Shown piece after piece: positions 37,494 through 45,414 of a DNA stretch of 64,000 bases. The stretch covers positions 1,849,676 through 1,913,675 of the forward strand of contig NZ_KE386571.1 in assembly GCF_000427645.1 (NCBI RefSeq), given 5' to 3'. Origin of the DNA: Sphingomonas phyllosphaerae FA2 (GTDB lineage Bacteria > Pseudomonadota > Alphaproteobacteria > Sphingomonadales > Sphingomonadaceae). The notes beneath the pieces are model-generated. The model saw only the letters and a program-made list of their open reading frames with translations, ran no database searches and was not told the origin of the DNA. Each line of letters starts with the position of its first letter. Positions within the stretch are counted from its first letter, which is position 1. Made by a program: the position numbers and the translations under genes.

Positions 37494-37867
37494 ATTCCTC
37501 TCCCGAGCGTTTTTTCAGACCCACCGGGAGAGAAGCGTCGACTGATTCTGGCGACGTCGTTGCGCTACTCTCCCTGCGCCGGGGAGCGAAGCGCTTTTGA
37601 TAAGACTTATCAACCACTTTGCGATGGATGTGTCGTGAGGTACGGTTTCGTTGCATCGTGGCAACAACATGACGCACCCCCCCGATCGTGCGACGCGCGA
37701 ATGATCCGCGGTGCGTCAATGGGACGACGGATCACCTCGCGCGACAAGTTGAAGTACCTGAACCCTAGTGCTGGCTTACGCGGACGGGGCACTTGCCTCC
37801 GCTACACTACCGTGATGGCCGGCCGGTGCATTTGAATCGACGGTGAAATCTGGTTCGCCAACGCCCA
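37494..37867. other. Upstream region of the TonB receptor; no gene
   Basis: A 374-base spacer between two minus-strand genes. It holds the palindrome at 37597-37613 and presumably the receptor promoter. No coding sequence was recognised. Confidence 0.4.
37597..37613. promoter_or_regulatory. Perfect 17-base operator-like palindrome
   Basis: TTGATAAG-A-CTTATCAA is perfectly symmetric about its central base. It lies 104 bases before the TonB receptor start. The AT-rich, odd-length form resembles sites of GntR or LacI type regulators; no such gene is adjacent, so a distant regulator is inferred. Confidence 0.55.
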
Positions 37868-39193
37868 TCAATAAGCGTTGAAGGTGAACGGGATGCGCAG
37901 CGTGGTGCGGACGTCGGCGGCATCGTCGGTGGCGCCGACCTCGACGTTCCAGTTGAGCGTCGTCGTCGGGGAGGTGCGATAGCTGACGCCGAACAGCAAC
38001 CGGCCGATCTGGAGGTCGCGGCTCTCGGCGGTCATCGGATCGCCGAGCGCCTGCGTGGTCTGATTGAGGGCGCGGATGCGCGTCTTGGTGCCCAAGGCCC
38101 ATGTCTGGGCATAGCCGAAGCTGATCGACGTGCGCGGATTCAAGGCGATAGCGATACCTGCGCTCGCCGAGGGCTGGCTGCCCGGTGCGACGCGTTCGAT
38201 GAAAGCGGCGCCGATCTGGCGGTTTATGGTGCGCGCGAAGTTGTACGTGTAGCCCAAGGTCGCGAACAAAACCGCCGGATCGCTGGGTAGAATTGCGGTC
38301 AGGTTCGGCGTCAGCGCCCAGAATCCCGCGCCCGTTGCGCCCTTCAGCGCATTGCCGAGCGCATCGCGCGGCACACGGAACGGGTCGGTACCGGTTGGTG
38401 CCACCGCCTGCACGCCCGCGATCAGATACGGCGCGCCGTTGTTGCCGTCTGTGAATTGGTAGCGGAGGCCGAAGTCGATATCGCCGATGTTCGCCCCGCT
38501 GACCGGGCGATCGAGCTGCCCGGCGTTCGGCTCGGTCGGGTTGGCGACGGGGGCGAGCACCGACTTGTCGGAGCGGTAGACGAACGGCAGCCGCCCGTTG
38601 ATCTCCAGCCGGCTGGTCAGCCCGAGCCGCCCGACCGCACCGACGGTCAGCACGTCCTGCCGACTCTGGTTGATGTCGAAGACACCGATCAGCACCGCCT
38701 CGGGAATTTGCACGCCGCGGAACACCACCTGATTGCGGTCGGCGCGCGCATATTCGAAGTTGACCTCAACAGTCGCGCGCCCCGCCTTGGTGATGATCCC
38801 GCCCTGTTCGGAGAGCACCGCGACCTGCACCTGCCGCTGGTCGGACGGCGCCTCGCCGACAGTCTGCACCTGCGTACCGGCGGACGGGGGCGCGGGCGGC
38901 GGTGATGCCGGGAGCGGTACGCCGCCCGGCGGCAAGGCGGTCTGCGCGACCTGCGTTGCCGTCTCGCCCGATAGCCGCGCCTCCAGCCGGTCGATCCGCG
39001 CGCGCTGTTCGTCGAGCGCGCGCTGCTGGCGGTCCAGCGCCTGCCGCTCGACCGCGAGCGTGCGGCGCAGCTCGTCGCGATCATCCGCCGCCGCCGGCAC
39101 CGCCGCGGTTGCGGGCGACACCGGCTGCTGCGCCGCGGCGGGCGCGGCGAACAGACCGAGGGAGAGAAGCGCGCTGGAGGCCGCAGGTCGCAT
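37868..39193 (-). CDS. FapF-like outer-membrane protein: coiled coil plus beta-barrel
   Basis: 441 residues: signal peptide to about residue 21, a heptad-like coiled coil at about 37-75 (ERQALDRQQRALDEQRARID), a Pro-rich linker at about 85-105, then a barrel of amphipathic strands ending IPFTFNAY. This is the arrangement of Pseudomonas FapF, the trimeric secretion pore for amyloid subunits. The barrel alone resembles the phenol-MetA-type transporter family. Last gene of the operon that starts at 42810. Role as exporter of the upstream repeat protein is inferred from architecture and gene order. Confidence 0.65.
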   Translation of the reverse strand: MRPAASSALLSLGLFAAPAAAQQPVSPATAAVPAAADDRDELRRTLAVERQALDRQQRALDEQRARIDRLEARLSGETATQVAQTALPPGGVPLPASPPPAPPSAGTQVQTVGEAPSDQRQVQVAVLSEQGGIITKAGRATVEVNFEYARADRNQVVFRGVQIPEAVLIGVFDINQSRQDVLTVGAVGRLGLTSRLEINGRLPFVYRSDKSVLAPVANPTEPNAGQLDRPVSGANIGDIDFGLRYQFTDGNNGAPYLIAGVQAVAPTGTDPFRVPRDALGNALKGATGAGFWALTPNLTAILPSDPAVLFATLGYTYNFARTINRQIGAAFIERVAPGSQPSASAGIAIALNPRTSISFGYAQTWALGTKTRIRALNQTTQALGDPMTAESRDLQIGRLLFGVSYRTSPTTTLNWNVEVGATDDAADVRTTLRIPFTFNAY

Positions 39194-39220
39194 CGATGAT
39201 TGTCCCCTTTCCCGATTAGC

Positions 39221-39928
39221 TCAGCGCGGTCCGGCCGCCTCGGTCGCAATCCGGTTGACCAGCAGCATCCCGTTCATCAGCCCGGCGGGCAGCCCGACCA
39301 GATTGACGTTGACGGTGCTGACGGTGTCGATGACGCGGTCGTTGCCGGTGTTCGAGATCACCGCGCCAGTCGCCTGCCCGACCAGATGCCGGATCTCGGT
39401 GGTCGGCGTCAGCAATTGCACCTGGCTACCGCGATCGTCACTGGTCAGCCGGATGCTCCCCGAGCTGGCGTCGACCGCCGGACCGTTCGCGACCACCGGT
39501 ACCGGGATCTGCCCAGACGCGTCGAGCCAGCCGGTGATCGGGCCGGAAACAATGTTGACGCTGGCGGGCGCGTCGCTGGAGGGCGCCGTCACCGTGGTGC
39601 CGGTCGGCGTGCGCGACACCGAGACGGTCGGCCAGCTCGGGTCGCCCGTCTCCACGGTGACGGTGCCCGGCACTTCACTGGGGCTGGTCCGCCCATCGGT
39701 GAAGACGCGCACGCCCTGCGCCTCGCTGGAAAAGATCGTGTGCAGCGCCAGCACGCCGTCGATCCGCGTCTGGATGTCGATACCGATCGCGACGTTCAGC
39801 CCGTTGGGGAGCATCAGGCCGCCGCGCATCGTCGCCAGTTCGCGATCGGGAACCCGCACCGGTGCGTCGCCGGCGGGCACGTCTGGGGCAGCGACCAATG
39901 AAGCGGCGATCAGCAAGGCGATCGGCAT
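39221..39928 (-). CDS. Exported protein of the Fap-like operon, 235 residues
   Basis: Signal peptide MPIALLIAASLVAA, then PDRELATMRGGLMLPNGLNV and AIGIDIQTRIDGVLALHT, a Thr/Ser/Val-rich middle, and near the C-terminus NTGNDRVIDTVSTVNVNL. The last motif resembles the NTG...NVxV ends of the two upstream exported proteins. The start at 39928 is one base past the stop of the C39 gene (TGACATG), so they are translationally coupled. It occupies the fapE position. The function is unknown; a minor subunit or chaperone role is inferred. Confidence 0.6.
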   Translation of the reverse strand: MPIALLIAASLVAAPDVPAGDAPVRVPDRELATMRGGLMLPNGLNVAIGIDIQTRIDGVLALHTIFSSEAQGVRVFTDGRTSPSEVPGTVTVETGDPSWPTVSVSRTPTGTTVTAPSSDAPASVNIVSGPITGWLDASGQIPVPVVANGPAVDASSGSIRLTSDDRGSQVQLLTPTTEIRHLVGQATGAVISNTGNDRVIDTVSTVNVNLVGLPAGLMNGMLLVNRIATEAAGPR

Positions 39929-39929
39929 G

Positions 39930-40640
39930 TCAGAACTCTCCCAGACGCGGGCGGGTGAGCGCGAGTTGCGCGCTTTCCAGCGGATCGGCGGAAAGGAACG
40001 GTCGCCCGCGCGGCGCGCGCGCCAGATCGACGGGCATGTTGAAATGCGATTGCCCGACCGCGTCGCGCCCGCTGATGACGAAAAACACGCCATTCCATTG
40101 TTTCGAGAAGCGTCCGATCGTCTCGCGACGCAGGCCCAGCGACGGATCGCCGAGCAGCAGTGTCTGATCGTCGATCCCCTTCACGACGACGAAGTGGCGA
40201 TAGCCGTCGAAGTCGATCAGCGCGATGCCGGGCACGCCCGCCTGCGCGATCTGCGCGATGCTGACCTTGAAGCCATCGGCGGCGATCCCGCGCGCCGCGA
40301 GGTAGCGCTTCATATCGAGCAACGAGAAGCCGAGCCGTCGGATTTGCGCCTGATCGCCGTCGCGGAACATGCCGAGGAACACGCTCTGCTCGTTCTGCGG
40401 ATCGTCGTAATGGAAGCGCAGCAGCGTCGCGAGCGCCGCCGATCCGCAGCTGAAATCATATTGCTGCCGCACCACCGTCTCGAACCGCCGCCCGATCAGG
40501 CTGGTCACGGGAACGGCGAAATTGAGCGTCGGCGAGAAGTTGGTGACATTCCCGCCCTCGGGCAGCGGCATCGCGGTACAGCCGGCGGTCGCCAGCAGCG
40601 CCGCCGGCAGCCACCGGGCGAGGCGGAGCGGCGCGCGCAT
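39930..40640 (-). CDS. C39-peptidase-like lipoprotein (FapD-like)
   Basis: 236 residues with a lipobox (ALLATAGC, lipid Cys21), then a C39 papain-like domain: QQYDFSCGSAALATLL with Cys65, YRHFVVVKG with His149, and LLGDPSLG with Asp165, a complete catalytic set. RQQYDFSCGSAALATLL is the form seen in FapD of the amyloid operons rather than in bacteriocin exporters, and there is no ABC transporter domain. It presumably cleaves or protects the exported subunits in the periplasm. Two bases separate its start from the stop of the 119-residue gene. Confidence 0.78.
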   Translation of the reverse strand: MRAPLRLARWLPAALLATAGCTAMPLPEGGNVTNFSPTLNFAVPVTSLIGRRFETVVRQQYDFSCGSAALATLLRFHYDDPQNEQSVFLGMFRDGDQAQIRRLGFSLLDMKRYLAARGIAADGFKVSIAQIAQAGVPGIALIDFDGYRHFVVVKGIDDQTLLLGDPSLGLRRETIGRFSKQWNGVFFVISGRDAVGQSHFNMPVDLARAPRGRPFLSADPLESAQLALTRPRLGEF

Positions 40641-40642
40641 CG

Positions 40643-41002
40643 TTACTGGTTGATCGCGACGTTCACGTTCAGCGACGAATTGATGGAAACATTGTTTCCG
40701 GTGTTCGCGCTGAGCAACGACAGGCCGTTGAGGTTCTGGAAGGAATTGGGGTCGAAGCTGATCGTCCCTGTTTCCGAATGGCCGTTCACGCTGTTGCCGC
40801 TGACCGTGCTGGTGTTCTGCGCGCGGATCACCTGCGACAGATCCGACTGGCCGGTGACCGCGCCGAGCTGCGCATTGTCGACCGGTGCAGCGGCGCCGAA
40901 CGGACTGGCCTGAACCGGCGACGCGGCCGGCGCGGTCTGCGCAACGGCCGAAACCGGCACGGCGGCGGCGAGCAGCGCCGGACCGATGAAGAGGATACGC
41001 AT
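40643..41002 (-). CDS. Small exported protein of the Fap-like operon, 119 residues
   Basis: Signal peptide MRILFIGPALLAAAVPVSAV ending AQ, then a Gln/Asn/Ser-rich mature part and the C-terminus FQNLNGLSLLSANTGNNVSI followed by NSSLNVNVAINQ. The same FQNLxGLxxL...NTG...NSxxNVxV pattern ends the large repeat protein upstream, so this is probably a minor subunit or nucleator, like FapB. ATG 41002 was chosen for the signal peptide; the longer open frame is not plausible. Confidence 0.65.
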   Translation of the reverse strand: MRILFIGPALLAAAVPVSAVAQTAPAASPVQASPFGAAAPVDNAQLGAVTGQSDLSQVIRAQNTSTVSGNSVNGHSETGTISFDPNSFQNLNGLSLLSANTGNNVSINSSLNVNVAINQ

Positions 41003-41034
41003 GTCCCGATCTCCCGATCGATCAGAGAAAAGGA

Positions 41035-41059
41035 GGAGGGGCGGCACCGCCACCCCTCC
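41035..41059 (-). promoter_or_regulatory. Attenuator-like hairpin between the two subunit genes
   Basis: On the minus strand GGAGGGG-T-GGC / GCC-G-CCCCTCC forms a stem with loop GGT, followed by TCCTTTTC. It lies just after the repeat-protein gene. A partial terminator here would give more large subunit than downstream products; this is inferred. Confidence 0.5.
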
Positions 41060-41073
41060 CCGCCCCCTTGGCC

Positions 41074-42810
41074 TTATTGACCGCCGCCGAGGTTGATCGT
41101 GCCGGCCGCGACGCTGACGTTCACCGCCGAATTCTGCGATGCGCCGGCGCCGGTGTTCATGTTGAGCGACTGCAGCCCGGCGAGGTTCTGGAACGCGCCG
41201 TCGCCGGTCGTCAGGCTGTTGTTGACCGAGTTGGTCGCGCCGCCCGGGGTCTGGCTATAGTCGACCCGCACGCCGGTGACGTAGCTGGCGAGCGTCGCCG
41301 ACGAGACCACTGCACTGGCCCCGAAGACATTCGAGGTCGAGGCTGCGCCGGTACCCGCCGACGCCATGCCGGTGCTGCGCATCGAGCTGTCGGCGTAGCT
41401 GGCATCGCCATTGGTCGCGACCGAGCCGCGGCCCGAGTTGCTGGCGGTGTTGCGGCGATCCGAATTGTCGTTGGTCGACTGATCGCGGCTGTCCGTGGCG
41501 TCGCCATTGTTGGCCGCAACCTGCGCGCCGTTGGCCGAGCTGGTCACCGAGCGGTTAGAGTTATCCGAATTGTCGGTGGTCGACTGGTTGCGGCTGTCGG
41601 TGGCGTCGCCATTGTTCGCCGCGACCTGTGCGCCGCTGGCCGAGCTGGTCCGCGAACGGTTCGAGTTGTCCGAATTGTCGGTGGTCGATTGGTTGCGGCT
41701 GTCGGTCGCGGAGCCACTTCCGTTGTTCGCCACCTGTGCACCGCTGGCCGAGCTGGTCCGCGAGCGGTTCGAATTGTCCGAATTGTCGGTCGTGGACTGG
41801 TTGCGGCTGTCGGTTGCCGAGCCGCTGCCGTTCGAGGCGACCTGGGCGCCCGACGCCGAGGTGGTCGTCGTGTTCGTGGTGGTCGACTGGTTGCGACTGT
41901 CGCTGGCGTTGCCGCCGCCGCTGGCCGCGACCTGTGCGCCGCTCGCCGAATTGTCGGTATTCGTGGTCGTCATCCGCGAGTTGTTCGACTGATCGCGGCT
42001 GTCGGTTGCCGAGCCACCGCCATTGTTCGCGACCTGCGCGCCCGACGCCGAGGTGGTGGTCGACGTGTTGGTGGTCGATCGGTTGGAATTGTCATTGTTC
42101 ACGGTCGAGCGATCGGCATTGTCGTTGTAGGTGTACGACCGGTCGGCGTTGTCGGTGTTGGTCACCGATTGATTACGATTGTCGCTTGCGGTGCTGCCAT
42201 TGTTGGCCGCCACCTGCGCGCCATTGGCCGATGAGTTTGTCGTGTTGGTGGTGGTCGCCGTCGAACGATTCGAGTTGTCCGTCATCGACCGATCGGCATT
42301 GTCCGTGTTGGTGGTCGACTGATTGCGACTGTCGGTCGCGCTGCTGCCGTTATTGGCCGCCACCTGCGCGCCCGACGCGCCGCTGCTGTCGGTGTTCGTG
42401 GTGGTGTTCGTGCGCGAGTTATTGGAATTGTCGGTGGTCGAGCGGTTCGATTGATCGGTCCACGTCGAGGTGGCGGTGTTGTTGCTGTCGTTCGTGGAGT
42501 TGTTGGTCCGCGAATTGTTCGAATTGTCCGTCGACGATCGGTTCGAGTTGTCGGTCCACGAACGATCCGACGAATCGGTCTGCGTGTTGGTGGCAGTGTT
42601 GTTGCTGTCGTTGGTCGAACTGTTGGTGTTCGTGGAACTGTTGGTATTGTCCGTGTTGTAAGCGCTGCTCGCCACGTCGTTGCCGGCGGCGTTGCCGGTG
42701 TTGGTGTTCGTGGTGGTGTAAGTGTTCCCGGGCTCGGTGGTCTGGGCGGACACGGGGGCGGTCCACGCCAGCACTGGGATCGACGCTGCGATCAGAAGAC
42801 GCGATTTCAT
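41074..42810 (-). CDS. Large Asn/Ser/Thr/Asp-rich repeat protein, candidate functional amyloid subunit
   Basis: 578 residues: signal peptide MKSRLLIAASIPVLAWTAPV ending SAQ, a low-complexity N/T/S/D stretch to about residue 135, and eight imperfect repeats centred on [ST]xxGAQVAxNxG with TDSRNQSTTDNSDNSNRS-type linkers. A Gly/Ala/Ser region follows, then the C-terminus FQNLAGLQSLNMNTGAGASQ and NSAVNVSVAAGTINL. There is no Cys in the mature part and almost no bulky hydrophobics. It occupies the fapC position before C39 and FapF-like genes, but has no FapC sequence motif that I recognise. ATG 42810 was chosen for the signal peptide. Confidence 0.7.
   Translation of the reverse strand: MKSRLLIAASIPVLAWTAPVSAQTTEPGNTYTTTNTNTGNAAGNDVASSAYNTDNTNSSTNTNSSTNDSNNTATNTQTDSSDRSWTDNSNRSSTDNSNNSRTNNSTNDSNNTATSTWTDQSNRSTTDNSNNSRTNTTTNTDSSGASGAQVAANNGSSATDSRNQSTTNTDNADRSMTDNSNRSTATTTNTTNSSANGAQVAANNGSTASDNRNQSVTNTDNADRSYTYNDNADRSTVNNDNSNRSTTNTSTTTSASGAQVANNGGGSATDSRDQSNNSRMTTTNTDNSASGAQVAASGGGNASDSRNQSTTTNTTTTSASGAQVASNGSGSATDSRNQSTTDNSDNSNRSRTSSASGAQVANNGSGSATDSRNQSTTDNSDNSNRSRTSSASGAQVAANNGDATDSRNQSTTDNSDNSNRSVTSSANGAQVAANNGDATDSRDQSTNDNSDRRNTASNSGRGSVATNGDASYADSSMRSTGMASAGTGAASTSNVFGASAVVSSATLASYVTGVRVDYSQTPGGATNSVNNSLTTGDGAFQNLAGLQSLNMNTGAGASQNSAVNVSVAAGTINLGGGQ
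41455..42400 (-). repeat. Eight GAQVA-centred tandem repeats in the repeat protein gene
   Basis: The coding sequence for GAQVA (GGCGCGCAGGTCGC-like on the minus strand) recurs eight times. The spacers carry SRNQS and DNSxNSxR motifs; the three units nearest the C-terminus are nearly identical at DNA level, which points to recent duplication or gene conversion. Confidence 0.8.
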
Positions 42811-42962
42811 GGTGAGGCATCCCTTGTTGGCCGGTTCAGCCGGCGGTGTTTTCCAGCCCGGCAATCCTGCGGACCGAGCCGAATCGGGAAATACCGTTAA
42901 TCATCCATTCACCATTCCCCCCCTTTGCGGGCGACCGCTCCTCCCGTTTGGCCGCGCCCGCC

Positions 42963-42980
42963 ACCCCCAAATGAGGGGGT
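42963..42980. promoter_or_regulatory. Candidate operator: ACCCCC-N6-GGGGGT dyad
   Basis: ACCCCC-AAATGA-GGGGGT is a perfect dyad in the divergent spacer between the repeat protein (start 42810) and the LuxR-type gene (start 43108). The form is compatible with a LuxR/NarL-type site. Binding by the adjacent regulator is inferred. Confidence 0.5.
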
Positions 42981-43107
42981 ACAAATGACTGGTTTTTCCC
43001 TTGTCTCAAAATGGGATACATCGGATCGAATGATGTGACGGTCGGTTGGCGTAGAAGAGGGAAACCCGACGCAGGGAATCGGGAACCGAAGGTGGAGAGG
43101 TAGTGCA

Positions 43108-44307
43108 TTGCTGGCAGACAAGGATCTGCCCATGCTCTTCCGCGGGGCCATTGCGCGCGCCAGTGTGGTGGCGGAGCACGATGGCGGGAGCGTGCGGCAT
43201 TTTGTTCAGGGGTGGCCGCCGTTGCGCGATGCGCGGGTCACCTTCCACGACACGTACGACGACGCGATCTTGGTCGGCGACGACGTCGCGGTGGTCACGG
43301 GTCATTTCGCCAGTACGCTGGGGGCGGAGGCGTGGGCGCTGACGAGTACGCACGATCAGGGCGCGTCACGCTGTCTCGCATCGCAGGGTCTGGACGATCT
43401 CACCGGCGCCGCGCTGGCGCAGGTGGCCGATCGGATCGAATCCGGTTGCGGCTATCATGCGCCCGAACCGGTCTGGTGCGACCGCGTGTCGACCACCTAT
43501 CCCGCCGCGGCGCTGGTGATACCCGTCCAGCGGACGCCCGGGCAGCCCGGGACATTCGTCAATCTCATCTTCAGTTCGGCCGACGATGCGGCACGGCGCG
43601 CGGTCGAGGCGCACTGCCGGCGCGAATGGCCCAGCGTCGCGGCCTATTTCCGGTTGTGGGAAGCGGCGCGGCTGGCCCAGCGGCGCACTGTCGGGATCGA
43701 AACCGGGCTGAACCTGGTGGCGATCGGCGTCGTGCTGCTGTCGGGTGACGGGCATATCGCCTTCGCCAACGAAACAGCGCGGCACCTGATGGAACGACAC
43801 GACGGGATCCGCGAGCATCGCGGACAGGTGCAGGCGACCGATCGCGGCGATGCCACGGCGCTGTCGGCTGCGATCGGCTATGTGCTGGCGCAGAGTGGCG
43901 CGGACGGCGCCGTCGACCGGATGCCGTTGTTGATGCTGCGGCGGGAAAGCGGACCGCCGCTGGTCACCTCCTTCGCGGCGATGCCGCGGTCTGCGGACGG
44001 GGACGATCATGGCGACGGGGCGCTGCTGTTCTTCGTCGATCCGGGGCTCGACATCCACCAGCTCGCCGAGCCGGTATGCAAGCTGTTCCGGCTGTCGCGG
44101 GTCGAAACCGAGCTGACCTGCCTGCTGGCGTCGGGCCAGACGCTGGCGGCCGCGGCGCAGGCGCTGCACGTCAAGCTCGGCACCGCACGCGGTTATCTGA
44201 AACAGGTTTTCGTCAAGACCGGCAGCAACCGGCAGGTCGATCTGGTCCGGCTGATCTTCAGCAACCTGATCCGCGCCTCGACCCACGACCATCTGCCGCG
44301 ACGCTGA
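43108..44307 (+). CDS. LuxR-type (GerE-fold) transcriptional regulator
   Basis: 399 residues. The N-terminal 310 residues are a sensor part of unknown ligand (a PAS-like LVAIGVVLLSGDGHIAFANE near residue 215). The C-terminal 70 form the LuxR helix-turn-helix: FRLSRVETELTCLLASG, then TLAAAAQALHVKLGTARGYL and KQVFVKTGSNRQVDLVRL. The start appears to be TTG 43108 behind GGAGAGG; ATG 43132 is the alternative. Divergent from the Fap-like operon, which it probably regulates. Confidence 0.78.
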   Translation: MLADKDLPMLFRGAIARASVVAEHDGGSVRHFVQGWPPLRDARVTFHDTYDDAILVGDDVAVVTGHFASTLGAEAWALTSTHDQGASRCLASQGLDDLTGAALAQVADRIESGCGYHAPEPVWCDRVSTTYPAAALVIPVQRTPGQPGTFVNLIFSSADDAARRAVEAHCRREWPSVAAYFRLWEAARLAQRRTVGIETGLNLVAIGVVLLSGDGHIAFANETARHLMERHDGIREHRGQVQATDRGDATALSAAIGYVLAQSGADGAVDRMPLLMLRRESGPPLVTSFAAMPRSADGDDHGDGALLFFVDPGLDIHQLAEPVCKLFRLSRVETELTCLLASGQTLAAAAQALHVKLGTARGYLKQVFVKTGSNRQVDLVRLIFSNLIRASTHDHLPRR

Positions 44308-44376
44308 TCTGACGCTGCGGCGCATCCGCCGGGCGTCCGGCGACGTATCTTCGCGAAACGCATTGCGGAGACGCAA

Positions 44377-45165
44377 TTGGAGAGATTATCGCCAATACCC
44401 GGGCGGCGCGCGCCCTCCCCGTCACCCGACGACCTCGTCGCCGGCTATGTCGCGCGGACGCCGATGTCGGGCGGGCGCGGCACGATCGTGTTGCCGGGCG
44501 GGCCACGATTATACGTGCTGGTCGGTGGCGAAACGGGCGCACGGCTGACGATCGGCCGTCGGACGAGCGCGCCGCTGCCGCGGATCGGGTTCATCGGGCC
44601 GACGACCAGGATCGCGCAGCTTGACCATGACGACGCGACGCTGCTCGGGCTGCGGCTGCGCGCAACCGCCTGGCCGCTGCTGTCCAATCTCGACCTCTCC
44701 CGCTTCACCGACCGCATCGTGCCGCTGACGAGCATCGACCCGGATGCTACGCCGAACACCTGGAACTCCGGCGTCGACGCCGCGGCGGCGTTCGCGCCGT
44801 GGCTCGCCGCGCAACGTGCCGCCGGCCGCGCACGCGATGGCACGGCGCAGCAGATCATCGCGCTGATCGACGCCAGCCCGCGCGCCGGCGTGGGCGATGT
44901 CTGCGCGACGCTCGGCATCACGCCGCGACAATTGTCGGCCATCTGCCTGCAGGTGTTCGGCCTGCCACCCAAGCGCTTGCTGATGCTGCGGCGGTTCCTG
45001 GGCGTGCTGCGGCGCCTGCTTCCCGATACGCGCGGTGCCGGCCGGGTGCTGTGGGAGGCGGGCTATGTCGATCACTCGCATTTCGCGAAGGATTGCCGCC
45101 GCTTCCTCGATTCAAGCCTCCATGGCTTTCGCCAGCGGCTCGGCGACGGCGGCGATCCGCTGTGA
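44377..45165 (+). CDS. AraC-type transcriptional regulator
   Basis: 262 residues. The N-terminal half is an AraC-like sensor of unknown ligand; the C-terminus has the two AraC helix-turn-helix units (VGDVCATLGITPRQLSAICL and GRVLWEAGYVDHSHFAKDCR with the FG-like RRFLD end). The apparent start is TTG 44377, an unusual codon also used by the preceding LuxR-type gene. It lies 69 bases downstream of that gene on the same strand, so the two may form one regulatory unit. Confidence 0.75.
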   Translation: MERLSPIPGRRAPSPSPDDLVAGYVARTPMSGGRGTIVLPGGPRLYVLVGGETGARLTIGRRTSAPLPRIGFIGPTTRIAQLDHDDATLLGLRLRATAWPLLSNLDLSRFTDRIVPLTSIDPDATPNTWNSGVDAAAAFAPWLAAQRAAGRARDGTAQQIIALIDASPRAGVGDVCATLGITPRQLSAICLQVFGLPPKRLLMLRRFLGVLRRLLPDTRGAGRVLWEAGYVDHSHFAKDCRRFLDSSLHGFRQRLGDGGDPL

Positions 45166-45414
45166 CGAAAATCGCCACGCGCTTTCGGGACGCCTCGCGC
45201 ATGCCGCCCGCGATGCCCAGTTCGGCCCGATCACGACGCTGGCCGCGTCGCTGAGCAGGAGAAAGGCGGCGGCCATCACCCCGTAGCAGTCCGCCATTTG
45301 GCCGAGCGAGATGGGCGCGATCGGCTGCTGCCCGCGTGTCGGTCGAGCGCCGGGACCTCGTCGAGCAGTTCGAGGAGGAGGAGCGGCCCCGGAAGGCCGC
45401 CGCCACCTTCCAGC

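Noticed and set aside
34515..37835. 1106-codon plus-strand open frame opposite the TonB receptor
   Set aside because: The minus strand encodes a clear receptor with signal peptide, TonB box and terminal Phe; the plus frame has no family features.
37868..39193. Barrel protein as a simple phenol/MetA-type transporter
   Set aside because: The barrel looks similar, but the N-terminal coiled coil and the operon with a C39 protein and repeat subunits fit a FapF-like pore better.
41455..42400. Regularly spaced repeats considered as a CRISPR array
   Set aside because: The units are in-frame coding repeats of variable length and sequence; no conserved short repeat with unique spacers and no cas genes.
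41628..42815. Long plus-strand frame rich in Cys, Arg and Trp opposite the repeat protein
   Set aside because: It is the complement of the N/S/T repeat codons; the minus frame has a signal peptide and fits the operon.
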